From positions 1 to 21,437 of the forward strand of contig DATLRS010000235.1 in NCBI GenBank assembly GCA_035534535.1: a stretch of DNA of 21,437 nt, in the 5' to 3' direction. Each line of letters starts with the position of its first letter. Positions within the stretch are counted from its first letter, which is position 1. The notes beneath the pieces are model-generated. The model made no database searches and was not told the origin of the DNA. It saw only the letters and a list, made by a program, of their open reading frames with translations. Positions 1 to 6,736 of the stretch are shown here, piece after piece. This DNA comes from DATARH01 sp035534535 (GTDB lineage Bacteria > Pseudomonadota > Alphaproteobacteria > ATCC43930 > CGMCC-115725). Position numbers and translations under genes: made by a program.

Positions 1-296
1 AGCACCGCCTGGGCGATGACCATCGCCGCCGGAGTGAACAGGAGCCCGAGCCCCCCCAGCGGCCCCGAATGCGACAGCAATAGATAAAGCCCCAGCCCGA
101 CCACCGCCGGCGGCAGCCCCAACAGCGCATTGGCCGTGACGACGAGCGCCCGGCTGCCGGGAAATCGCCAGATCGCCAACGCCGCACCGCACGGCAGGCC
201 GAGTGCCGCCGCCGCCACGCTCGCCGACAGGCTGACCGTCAGCGACAGCGCGACGATGTCCCAGTATTGCCGGCTGGCGAAAACCTCCGACAGCAT
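1..296 (-). CDS. ABC transporter permease, TupB-like (5' part; runs off left edge)
   Basis: This is the N-terminal 98 residues of an integral membrane permease on the minus strand; the rest lies outside the window. The protein opens MLSEVFASRQYWDI, then has a hydrophobic span at about residues 15-45 and a second that begins with the segment LLGLPPAVVGLGLYLLL, followed by SHSGPLGGLGLLFTP. That second segment resembles the TupB (tungstate) and related molybdate/sulfate permeases. Such proteins form the membrane channel of an oxyanion importer with a periplasmic binding protein and an ATPase. The ATG at 296 has a GGGGA ribosome-binding sequence about 8 bases upstream; an in-frame TTG two codons earlier is a weaker choice. 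The gene diverges from thrS, so if its binding protein is encoded nearby it is not directly upstream. The tungstate assignment is inference from local similarity; permease identity is secure. Confidence 0.8.
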   Translation of the reverse strand, partial: MLSEVFASRQYWDIVALSLTVSLSASVAAAALGLPCGAALAIWRFPGSRALVVTANALLGLPPAVVGLGLYLLLSHSGPLGGLGLLFTPAAMVIAQAV

Positions 297-397
297 TGCC
301 AAGTCCCCGCTCAGTCGGCGTTCTCGCCCCGCCCACACTCGCCCAGGCCCGGCCGGTCGGGCAAGCGTGATGGCCGGCGGGTCGCCGGCGGGGCTCT

Positions 398-426
398 CTT
401 GACGCGGGCGCGCGCGATCATGATAT
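398..426 (+). promoter_or_regulatory. Predicted promoter of the thrS leader transcript
   Basis: CTTGAC (398-403) is followed after exactly 17 bases by TGATAT (421-426), which matches the alphaproteobacterial housekeeping pattern TTGAC-N17-CTATAT at its last four positions. Transcription would start near 432-434, immediately before the ATG at 435 of the leader peptide, making that peptide leaderless or nearly so. The assignment is by motif only. Confidence 0.6.
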
Positions 427-434
427 TTGCCGAC

Positions 435-512
435 ATGAGCGGCCTTGATCGGAGCAACGGCACGACGACCAGCACTCCCTGCGGCGGGGTGCCGGGAGGT
501 TGCGCGCGCTGA
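435..512 (+). CDS. Threonine-rich leader peptide of the thrS attenuator
   Basis: This 25-codon reading frame ends in TGA at 510-512, 27 bases before the terminator hairpin that precedes thrS. Its core reads NGTTTSTPCGG, with Thr codons at 462-464 (acg), 465-467 (acg), 468-470 (acc) and 474-476 (act): four of five consecutive codons. Leader peptides with runs of the regulated amino acid are the hallmark of ribosome-dependent attenuation (thr, his, trp and leu operons). Here the codons match the substrate of the downstream enzyme, threonyl-tRNA synthetase. There is no clear Shine-Dalgarno sequence. An upstream in-frame ATG at 420 overlaps the predicted promoter, so a leaderless start at 435 is favoured. 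The role is inferred from codon content, position and RNA pairing. Confidence 0.72.
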   Translation: MSGLDRSNGTTTSTPCGGVPGGCAR

Positions 513-548
513 TTCGGAAAGGCAGCTCGAACCCACCGAACCCCGCCG
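458..548 (+). promoter_or_regulatory. thrS attenuator: alternative leader RNA pairings
   Basis: Three mutually exclusive pairings can be drawn. Bases 458-463 (cggcac, overlapping the first Thr codon) pair perfectly with 489-494 (gtgccg). Bases 482-490 (cggcggggt) pair perfectly over 9 bp with 540-548 (accccgccg), which is the entire 5' arm of the terminator except its first base. Bases 539-548 otherwise form the terminator with 553-563. A ribosome waiting at the Thr codons would cover the first arm, free 482-490 and favour antitermination. A ribosome reaching the stop at 510 would leave the first arm free and permit termination. A competing 5-bp pairing, 475-479 with 494-498, is also possible. 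The pairings are seen in the sequence; their regulatory effect is inferred. Confidence 0.7.
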
Positions 549-567
549 GCAACGGACGGGGTTTTTT
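539..567 (+). terminator. Intrinsic terminator (attenuator) ahead of thrS
   Basis: A 10-bp stem (539-548 with 553-563, one bulged A at 556) closes a GCAA tetraloop at 549-552 and runs into a six-T tract (562-567). It lies 51 bases upstream of the thrS start and downstream of a Thr-rich leader peptide, so it is best read as a conditional terminator rather than the end of another gene. No other plus-strand gene precedes it. Confidence 0.85.
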
Positions 568-618
568 ATTGACCCGATCGCCCCGTCCGACGGCACTATC
601 GACGGAGCACTGGGCATC

Positions 619-2571
619 ATGAGCGGACAAACTGGCGAGATGGCGCAATCCTCCAACCCCGTCGCGGTGACATTGCCGGACGGCAGCCGGCGGCAATTCC
701 CCGGTCCTGTCAGCGGCGCCGATCTGGCGGCGGCGATCGGCCCCGGCCTCGCCAAAGCAGCGATTGCGGTCAAGATCGACGGCCGGCCGCGCGACCTCGC
801 GACCGTCATCGATCACGACGCGATAGTTGCGATCGTCACCCGCGAAATGCCGGAAGGCGTCGAGATCCTGCGCCACGACGCGGCGCATGTCATGGCCGAG
901 GCGGTCAAGGAGCTGTACCCGCAGACCCAGGTCACCTTCGGCCCGGCCACCGAGACCGGGTTTTATTACGATTTCGCGCGCGACGAGCCGTTCACCCCCG
1001 ACGACCTCGCGCGCATCGAGGAGCGCATGCGCGAGATCGTCAAGCGCGACGAGACGATCACTCGCGAGGTCTGGGAGCGCGACCGGGCGGTCAAGTTCTT
1101 TGCCGCGATCGGCGAGCGCTACAAGGCCGAATATATCGGCGAGATCCCGGCCGGTGAGGAGATCAGCCTCTACCGCCAGGGCGAATTCGTCGATCTGTGC
1201 GTCGGGCCGCATCTGCCCTCGACCGGCCGGCTCGGGCAGGCCTTCAAGCTGATGAGCGTCGCCGGCGCCTATTGGCGGGGCGACCCGAACAACGCGCAAT
1301 TACAGCGCGTCTACGGCACCGCCTGGCCCTCCCAGAAAGAGCTCGACCAGTATCTTTTCCGCCTCGCAGAGGCCGAGCGCCGCGACCACCGCCGGCTCGG
1401 CCGCGAGCTCGACCTGTTCCACCTGCAGGAGGAGGCGGTCGGCAGCGTCTTCTGGCATCCCAAAGGCTGGACGCTCTACCGCGCGATCGAGAGCTATATG
1501 CGCCGCCGCCTCGATGCCGCCGGCTATGTCGAGGTCAGGACGCCGCAACTCCTGGACCGCAGCCTGTGGGAAGCCTCGGGGCATTGGGAGAATTTCCGCG
1601 ACAACATGTTCATCGCCGAAAGCCGCGACGAGCGGGTGCTGGCGGTCAAGCCGATGAACTGCCCGGGGCACGTGCAGATCTTCCGCAACCGGCTGCGCAG
1701 CTACCGCGAATTGCCGCTGCGGCTGGCCGAGTTCGGCAGCTGCCACAGGAACGAGCCGTCGGGCGCGCTGCACGGCATCATGCGGGTGCGCGCCTTCACC
1801 CAGGACGACGCGCACATCTTCTGCACCGAGCCGCAGGTCACCGCCGAGGCGATCGCGTTCTGCGAACTGTTGCTATCGGTCTACCGCGATTTCGGCTTTA
1901 CCGAGGTGGCCGTCAAATTCGCCACGCGGCCGGCGGTGCGGGCCGGCGACGACAGCGTCTGGGACCTCGCCGAGCACGATCTCGAAGCGGCCGTCAAGGC
2001 TGCCGGGCTTACCTATACGCTCAACCCGGGCGAGGGCGCCTTTTACGGCCCCAAGCTCGAATTCGTGCTGCGCGACGCGCTCGGCCGCGACTGGCAATGC
2101 GGCACCCTGCAGCTCGATTTCGTGATGCCGGAACGCCTCGGCGCCAGCTTTGTCGGCGAGGATGGCGGCCGCCACCGGCCGGTCATGCTGCACCGCGCGA
2201 TCCTCGGCTCGTTCGAGCGGTTCATCGGCATTCTGATCGAGCATTACGCCGGGAATTTCCCGCTGTGGCTGGCCCCGGTGCAGGCCGTTGTCGCCTCGAT
2301 TACCGACGAGGCGGCCCCCTATGCCGAGGAGGTCGCGCGCGAACTGGCCGCCGCCGGGCTGCGCGTCGTCAGCGATACCACCAACGAGAAGATCGGCTAC
2401 AAGGTGCGCGAGCACAGCCTCGCCAAGATTCCGGTCATCCTGGCCGTCGGCCGGCGCGAGGCCGAGCAGCGCAGCGTCTCGTTGCGCCGGCTGGGGGGCT
2501 CTGCGCAAGAAGCCCTTGCGCTCGGCGATGCCATTGCTAGATTGAAACTGGAGACGGCCGCGCCGGGCTAG
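619..2571 (+). CDS. thrS: Threonine--tRNA ligase (ThrRS)
   Basis: This cytoplasmic class II aminoacyl-tRNA synthetase joins threonine to tRNA-Thr using ATP. The protein has 650 residues from the ATG at 619, against 642 in E. coli. The N-terminal TGS domain (about 15-75) is followed by the editing domain with its H86xxxH90 and C194/H198 residues. The catalytic core contains the zinc ligand C348 in KPMNCPGH, the motif 2 region CHRNEPSGALHG, and H399 in FTQDDAHIF. A third ligand His lies in MLHRAILGS. A C-terminal anticodon-binding domain starts near residue 550. GGAG at 604-607 supports the 619 start; the frame stays open upstream to 445 through the attenuator, but that extension has no counterpart in the family. 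A second in-frame ATG at 640 lacks a good ribosome-binding site. It is followed by infC, as in many bacteria, and is probably controlled by threonyl-tRNA supply through the upstream attenuator. Confidence 0.97.
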   Translation: MSGQTGEMAQSSNPVAVTLPDGSRRQFPGPVSGADLAAAIGPGLAKAAIAVKIDGRPRDLATVIDHDAIVAIVTREMPEGVEILRHDAAHVMAEAVKELYPQTQVTFGPATETGFYYDFARDEPFTPDDLARIEERMREIVKRDETITREVWERDRAVKFFAAIGERYKAEYIGEIPAGEEISLYRQGEFVDLCVGPHLPSTGRLGQAFKLMSVAGAYWRGDPNNAQLQRVYGTAWPSQKELDQYLFRLAEAERRDHRRLGRELDLFHLQEEAVGSVFWHPKGWTLYRAIESYMRRRLDAAGYVEVRTPQLLDRSLWEASGHWENFRDNMFIAESRDERVLAVKPMNCPGHVQIFRNRLRSYRELPLRLAEFGSCHRNEPSGALHGIMRVRAFTQDDAHIFCTEPQVTAEAIAFCELLLSVYRDFGFTEVAVKFATRPAVRAGDDSVWDLAEHDLEAAVKAAGLTYTLNPGEGAFYGPKLEFVLRDALGRDWQCGTLQLDFVMPERLGASFVGEDGGRHRPVMLHRAILGSFERFIGILIEHYAGNFPLWLAPVQAVVASITDEAAPYAEEVARELAAAGLRVVSDTTNEKIGYKVREHSLAKIPVILAVGRREAEQRSVSLRRLGGSAQEALALGDAIARLKLETAAPG

Positions 2572-2576
2572 TCTCG

Positions 2577-2605
2577 ATGCCGCGCACGCCTGCGTACGAC
2601 GGCAT
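2577..2605 (+). promoter_or_regulatory. Stem-loop in the thrS-infC junction
   Basis: The arms atgccg (2577-2582) and cggcat (2600-2605) pair perfectly and enclose a smaller stem cgca/tgcg (2583-2586 with 2591-2594). The structure sits 12 bases ahead of the infC ribosome-binding site. It has no T tract, so it is not an intrinsic terminator; it may shape infC translation or mRNA processing. Confidence 0.4.
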
Positions 2606-2631
2606 GTTCAACCACTGAGGGGAGAACCTAC

Positions 2632-3168
2632 ATACCCAGACCACCTATGAACCTCACCCCGACCCGCGAGGGACCTCGCATCAACGACGAGATCAACGTC
2701 TTGCGCGTGCGTCTCGTCGATGAACAGGGCCGGATGGTAGGAATTGTCGGGCGCAACGAAGCGCTCAACATGGCCGCCGAGGCCAGCCTCGACCTCGTCG
2801 AGATTGCGCCCAACGCCGATCCGCCGGTCTGCAAGATCCTCGATTTCGGCAAGTTCAAATACGAAGAGCAGAAAAAGAAAAATGAGGCGCGCAAGAAGCA
2901 GAAGATAATCGAGGTCAAGGAAATTAAGCTGCGGCCCAGCATTGACGACCACGACTACGCGGTCAAGATGCGCAGCATGAACAAATTCATCGAGGAAGGC
3001 GACAAGGTCAAGGTGACCATGCGGTTCCGCGGCCGCGAGCTGGCGCACCAGGAGTTGGGCATGAACGTCCTGATCCGGGTGCGCGACGATCTCGACACCA
3101 TCGCCAAGGTCGAGCAGATGCCGCGCATGGAAGGCCGCCAGATGACGATGGTGGTGGCGCCGCGCTAG
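2632..3168 (+). CDS. infC: Translation initiation factor IF-3 (probable ATA start)
   Basis: IF-3 binds the 30S subunit, prevents premature 50S joining and checks the start codon. The N-terminal domain (GPRINDEINV, then LDLVEIAPNADPPVCKI), a lysine-rich linker (KKKNEARKKQK) and the C-terminal domain (RPSIDDHDYAVK, MRFRGRELAHQELG) are complete. The first ATG in frame is at 2647, but the strong ribosome-binding site AGGGGAG at 2618-2624 is 22 bases from it. It is 7 bases from an in-frame ATA at 2632, which would give a 178-residue protein beginning with the codons for xPRPPMNLTPTREGP. E. coli infC uses AUU, and IF-3 discriminates against such starts to regulate itself; an ATA here fits that logic. 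The gene lies 60 bases after thrS and is probably cotranscribed. Unlike in E. coli, rpmI and rplT do not follow. Confidence 0.93.
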   Translation: MPRPPMNLTPTREGPRINDEINVLRVRLVDEQGRMVGIVGRNEALNMAAEASLDLVEIAPNADPPVCKILDFGKFKYEEQKKKNEARKKQKIIEVKEIKLRPSIDDHDYAVKMRSMNKFIEEGDKVKVTMRFRGRELAHQELGMNVLIRVRDDLDTIAKVEQMPRMEGRQMTMVVAPR

Positions 3169-3169
3169 A

Positions 3170-3220
3170 GGCAGCTCTCCCCGGCGGGCCGCTCGCCCCG
3201 GTGGGCAGCTCTCCCCGGCG
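3170..3220. repeat. 17-bp direct repeat between infC and the CoA-transferase gene
   Basis: The 17 bases ggcagctctccccggcg occur identically at 3170-3186 and 3204-3220, within the 58-bp gap between two convergent genes. No T tract or clear terminator hairpin is visible here. The origin and role are unknown. Confidence 0.7.
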
Positions 3221-3226
3221 CGGCGG

Positions 3227-4378
3227 TCAGCCGATCACGTTGGCCTCGCGCAGGCCGCGCAACATCGCCGCGTCATAACCAAGCAGCGATGACAGCACCT
3301 CGTCGGTATGCTGGCCGGGGGTCGGCACCGGTGCGACGCGGCCCGGGGTCTTCGACATCTTGATCGTGGCGCCGGGCAGATACATCTCGCCGGCGACGGC
3401 GTCCGGCATCTTCACCAGCATCTCGCGCTCCCACAGATGCGGGTCCTCGGCGACCTGCGGGATCGTCTTGACCGGCGCCACCGGGATCTCGGCGGCGAGC
3501 AGGGTCGTGACGATATGGTCGACGGTGTTTTGGGCGCACCATTTGGCAACCGCCTGCTTGCGCGCGTCGCCCTGCTCGACCCGGCTGGTGAAGCCCTCGG
3601 CGCTGGCGTTGTCGTCGCCGGTCACGATGCGCATCAACCGGCTCGCCATCTCGCGGCCCGAGGCCGAGATCACGACGTGACCGTCTTTTGCCTGAAAGGG
3701 CGGCCGCCCGCCCTCCCCGCCCTCCTGGCCGGTCGCGAGGTAGTAGGAGGTCGGGATCTCGACCATCGTCAGCGCCGAATCGAGCAGGCAGCAATCCACC
3801 ACCTGCCCTTCGCCGGTGCGGTCACGATGGCGCAACGCCGCCAGCGCGCCGATCGTCGCGTGCAATGAGGTATAGCGGTCGACCAGCGAGGTGGCGGCGC
3901 CGAGCGGCGTCCCGACCGGCGCGCCGGTGAGGCTCATCAGCCCGCTCATCGCCTGCCCCAGCGGATCGAACGCCGGCCGGTCGCGATAGGGGCCATATTG
4001 CCCGAAGCCCGACACCGAGACGAGGATGATGTCGCGCTTCAGCTTGCACAGCTCGTCGTAGCCAAAGCCCATCTTTTCCATGATCCCGGGCCGGAAATTC
4101 TGCAGCACGATGTCGGCCTTTGGCACCAGCGCGGCGAAGATCGCCTTGCCGCGCTCGGTGCGCATGTCGAGGCAGAGGCTTTTCTTGCCGCGGTTGTAGA
4201 CCGCGAAATAGACGCTCTGGCCGCGCACCAACGGCTGCGATTTGCGGGTCTCCTCGCCACCCAGTTTCTCGATCTTGATGACCTCGGCACCGAGATCGGA
4301 CAGGATCATGCCGCCGCGCGGCCCTGCCTGGTACCGCGCCAGTTCCAGCACCAGCACACCGTCGAGGGATCCGCTCAT
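3227..4378 (-). CDS. Family III CoA-transferase (CaiB/BaiF type)
   Basis: The 383-residue protein has the usual length for this family, whose members move coenzyme A between carboxylic acids in the cytoplasm. The N terminus reads LDGVLVLELARYQAGP and continues with the family's DLGAEVIKIE motif (about 28-37) and NRGKKSLCLDM (62-72). The sequence VSGFGQYGPYRDRPAFD (122-138) is typical, and D167 in SLVDRYTSLHA aligns with the catalytic aspartate that forms the acyl-anhydride intermediate. GEGQVVDCCLLDSAL follows. The frame is open far upstream, but the ATG at 4378 is preceded by GGAG at 8 bases and matches the family start. The gene diverges from a crotonase-like gene 87 bases away, so both may act in one acyl-CoA pathway. 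The substrate cannot be read from the sequence. Confidence 0.92.
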   Translation of the reverse strand: MSGSLDGVLVLELARYQAGPRGGMILSDLGAEVIKIEKLGGEETRKSQPLVRGQSVYFAVYNRGKKSLCLDMRTERGKAIFAALVPKADIVLQNFRPGIMEKMGFGYDELCKLKRDIILVSVSGFGQYGPYRDRPAFDPLGQAMSGLMSLTGAPVGTPLGAATSLVDRYTSLHATIGALAALRHRDRTGEGQVVDCCLLDSALTMVEIPTSYYLATGQEGGEGGRPPFQAKDGHVVISASGREMASRLMRIVTGDDNASAEGFTSRVEQGDARKQAVAKWCAQNTVDHIVTTLLAAEIPVAPVKTIPQVAEDPHLWEREMLVKMPDAVAGEMYLPGATIKMSKTPGRVAPVPTPGQHTDEVLSSLLGYDAAMLRGLREANVIG

Positions 4379-4465
4379 CACGCCGCTCCGCAAGGGTGAA
4401 ATGATCGCTTGCTTTCGGCTACCATATTGCGCCGGGCGACACCGGGAGGGAAGGAGAGCCGAGCA

Positions 4466-5230
4466 ATGGCCTATGAATACATCCTGAGCGAGCGCCAGGG
4501 CGCCGTCGCGCTGGTGACGCTGAACCGGCCGGAGAAGCTCAACGCGCTGAGCTTTCCGCTGATGGAGGAACTCGACGACGCGCTGAGCAGTTACGAATGG
4601 GACGACGACATCAGGGCGGTGATCCTGACCGGCGCCGGCGAGCGCGCCTTTTCCGCCGGCGCCGACATCCACGAAATGGCCGGGCTCAGCTCCGAGGAAC
4701 TGGCCGATCGCGGCGCCACGCGCGGCCAGATCAGCTGGCATATCGCGAGCTACGCCAAGCCGCTGATCGGCGCGATCAACGGCCTCGCCTATGGCGGCGC
4801 GGCGCTCCTTTCGTCCTCGCTCGATCTGCGCATCGGCTGCGAGAAGACGCAATTCCGCTTTCTCGCCGCGAGCTATGGCCGGGTCAACTCGACCTGGTCG
4901 CTGCCGGCCCTGGTCGGCATCCCGAAGGCCAAGGAACTGCTCTACACCGGCCGCGCCGTCGCCGCCGAGGAGGCCCTGCACATCGGGCTGCTCAACCAGG
5001 TCGTGCCCGCGGCGAAGGTGGTCGACGCCGCGATCGAGATGGGCCAGATGATCGCCAAGAACGACCCGCGCATGGTGCAGGGCATCAAGCGGCTGCTGCA
5101 CGAAGGGATGGCGATGGACTGGCAGGGCCGCTACGACCTCGAGGACGCGGCGCGCGCGACCTGGCTGTCAGCCGGCCACCCGCGCGACGGCTTCAAGGAT
5201 TTCCTCAGCCGCAAGCCGGCGCGCAGCTGA
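4466..5230 (+). CDS. Crotonase-fold (enoyl-CoA hydratase/isomerase family) protein
   Basis: The 254-residue protein has the crotonase superfamily layout: LNRPEKLNALS (19-29), the first oxyanion-hole segment RAFSAGADI (60-68) and the second at NGLAYGGA (105-112). An acyl-CoA substrate is therefore expected. However, the position of the first catalytic glutamate of enoyl-CoA hydratase (rat E144, normally in GGGCE) is leucine here (L114), and the second (E164, normally in PE) aligns with A134. A simple hydratase reaction is therefore doubtful; other superfamily activities or a non-hydratase role are possible. The ATG at 4466 follows AAGGAGAG at 4451-4458 with 7 bases spacing, a strong start. It diverges from the CoA-transferase gene and converges with the HpaB-family operon, leaving only 7 bases before the stop of the latter. 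Confidence 0.9.
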   Translation: MAYEYILSERQGAVALVTLNRPEKLNALSFPLMEELDDALSSYEWDDDIRAVILTGAGERAFSAGADIHEMAGLSSEELADRGATRGQISWHIASYAKPLIGAINGLAYGGAALLSSSLDLRIGCEKTQFRFLAASYGRVNSTWSLPALVGIPKAKELLYTGRAVAAEEALHIGLLNQVVPAAKVVDAAIEMGQMIAKNDPRMVQGIKRLLHEGMAMDWQGRYDLEDAARATWLSAGHPRDGFKDFLSRKPARS

Positions 5231-5237
5231 CGATCAG

Positions 5238-6734
5238 CTAGGCGGGCTTGTCCTTGGCAGCCGGCGGCGGGGCGGTCGGGCGACGTTGGGCGATCGGCAT
5301 CGCCGGGATGTTGGAGACGTCGATCTCCGGCATCGGAATGTCGATCGCGCGCAGCACCGCATTCGCCAGGTCGTTGTAGTCGCGGAAGTTCCGGCGGAGC
5401 CAGCCGCGCCAGTTGGGATGGCCGCCGCTGGCGTGCAGTTCGAATGCGGACTCGCGGCCGTCGAGCGCCGAGGCGACATGATCCCAGGCGAGCTGCAACA
5501 GGGCGGAGCGCTGCATCGCAGTGTAGCCGCCGCCGCCGAACGATTCGTCGAGCCCGACCGCCATTTCCGCCGCCGCGAGGTCGCTGTCGGCCGGGGCGAC
5601 GACGAGCGAGGAGCCGGGGACGATGCGCAGGATCTCCGCGATCCGCTGGCGCGCCTTGAACAGCGCGATGCCGCCGGAAGCGGTGTGTCGGTGGTTGGCG
5701 TAGCAATAGCCGGAAGGGGTGAATTCGGGATCGCGCTCGGCGGCCAGCAGGCAGGTGCGCACCGTCTGCACCGCGACGACGATATCGACGATGTACTCGA
5801 CCGTCGGCTGGTGCTCCTTCAACCCCATCGCGTCGCTGAGCGCCAGAGCGAGACCCAGCGTGAACTCGGCCTTGGCGAGCCAGCCATAAAGGTGATGCCA
5901 GCGCAGCCAGCGGGCGATCGGATCGGGATCGGCGCCGACGAAAAACACATGCTCCCACGGCACGAAGACATCATCGAGCCACATCTGGCCGTCGAGTTCG
6001 TCAAACCGGCTCGAGAGCGGGGCGATAAACGGGTTGGCATCGCGCGCCGCGCTCTTGCGGCACAAAATCGAGACGCCCGCCGCCCCGACCGGCACGATGA
6101 ACCCGGCGCGCTGGCCGCCGATATCGACCCCCGACAGACCGCCGACATAGACCTCTTCGGCAAAGGCGGGGCTGGTATGCATGCCAAGCCGGCCGCGGAT
6201 CACGACCCCGGAATCGCTCTCGCGCACGAGTCTCAACGCCACCCGGTCGCGGGGATCGGGCCGCATGCGCTGGCCGATGATCGGGGCGCCGCCGCAATAG
6301 GTGATGAAGCGCTGGCTGCGGGCGACCCGGGCGCGATAGGCGAAGGCGCCCGCCGCCTGCGTCGACGACGCGCCGTTCTCGGTTTCGACCGTGGCCAAGA
6401 CGCCGAGCGCGATCAAATTGCCATAGGCCGGGTCGTGGGTGATGTTGCCGGCGCTGTGGAACAGCGTCTTGGCAAAGGACCGGCCCATCCCGACGAGATC
6501 GCCGCTGCTGCGCGGCAGCACGAAAGCCCAGGGCACCCGCTCGCCGTCGGCATCGGGCGCCGTCAGCACGTCCTGCCACGCCGGATCGCCGTGCCGGTCG
6601 TACCAGGCGACGTATTCCTCCACCATCGCGCTGGTCGCCGGGTGGGTCGTCACGTCATCGACCCGGCCCGCGCCCATCACCCAGACCTTGCGGCCGTCGC
6701 GCAACGCTGCGCGGTAGTCGGCGCCGCTGCGCAT
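5238..6734 (-). CDS. HpaB-family flavin-dependent oxygenase, copy 1 (downstream)
   Basis: The 498-residue protein belongs to the 4-hydroxyphenylacetate 3-hydroxylase large-component family, in which HpaB uses reduced FAD from a separate reductase to hydroxylate phenols. Family marks in order are: N-terminal RDGRKVWVMGAGRVDDVTTH (12-31), a mid-region FIVPVGAAGVSILCRKS, the block LDDVFVPWEHVFF near residue 255-267, and C-terminal DESFGGGGYTAMQRSALL. The cysteine pattern of the iron-sulfur relative 4-hydroxybutyryl-CoA dehydratase was not found, so a flavin oxygenase is more likely. GGGGAG lies 7 bases before the ATG at 6734, and the upstream paralogue ends only 2 bases away, so the two are translationally linked. 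No HpaC-type reductase is present in the window. The substrate is unknown. Confidence 0.9.
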   Translation of the reverse strand: MRSGADYRAALRDGRKVWVMGAGRVDDVTTHPATSAMVEEYVAWYDRHGDPAWQDVLTAPDADGERVPWAFVLPRSSGDLVGMGRSFAKTLFHSAGNITHDPAYGNLIALGVLATVETENGASSTQAAGAFAYRARVARSQRFITYCGGAPIIGQRMRPDPRDRVALRLVRESDSGVVIRGRLGMHTSPAFAEEVYVGGLSGVDIGGQRAGFIVPVGAAGVSILCRKSAARDANPFIAPLSSRFDELDGQMWLDDVFVPWEHVFFVGADPDPIARWLRWHHLYGWLAKAEFTLGLALALSDAMGLKEHQPTVEYIVDIVVAVQTVRTCLLAAERDPEFTPSGYCYANHRHTASGGIALFKARQRIAEILRIVPGSSLVVAPADSDLAAAEMAVGLDESFGGGGYTAMQRSALLQLAWDHVASALDGRESAFELHASGGHPNWRGWLRRNFRDYNDLANAVLRAIDIPMPEIDVSNIPAMPIAQRRPTAPPPAAKDKPA

Positions 6735-6736
6735 CG

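Noticed and set aside
420..434. Start of the threonine leader peptide at the earlier ATG (420)
   Set aside because: This ATG overlaps the spacer/-10 junction of the predicted promoter and would lie upstream of the transcript start; it is kept only as a fallback if a more upstream promoter exists.
500..570. Possible T-box, tRNA or SRP RNA ahead of thrS
   Set aside because: No T-box sequence, cloverleaf or SRP tetraloop pattern could be found; the leader peptide and attenuator explain the structure.
4379..5101. Upstream extension of the CoA-transferase frame (would give 624 residues)
   Set aside because: The extension is antisense to the crotonase-like gene and has no family counterpart; the ATG at 4378 has a proper ribosome-binding site.
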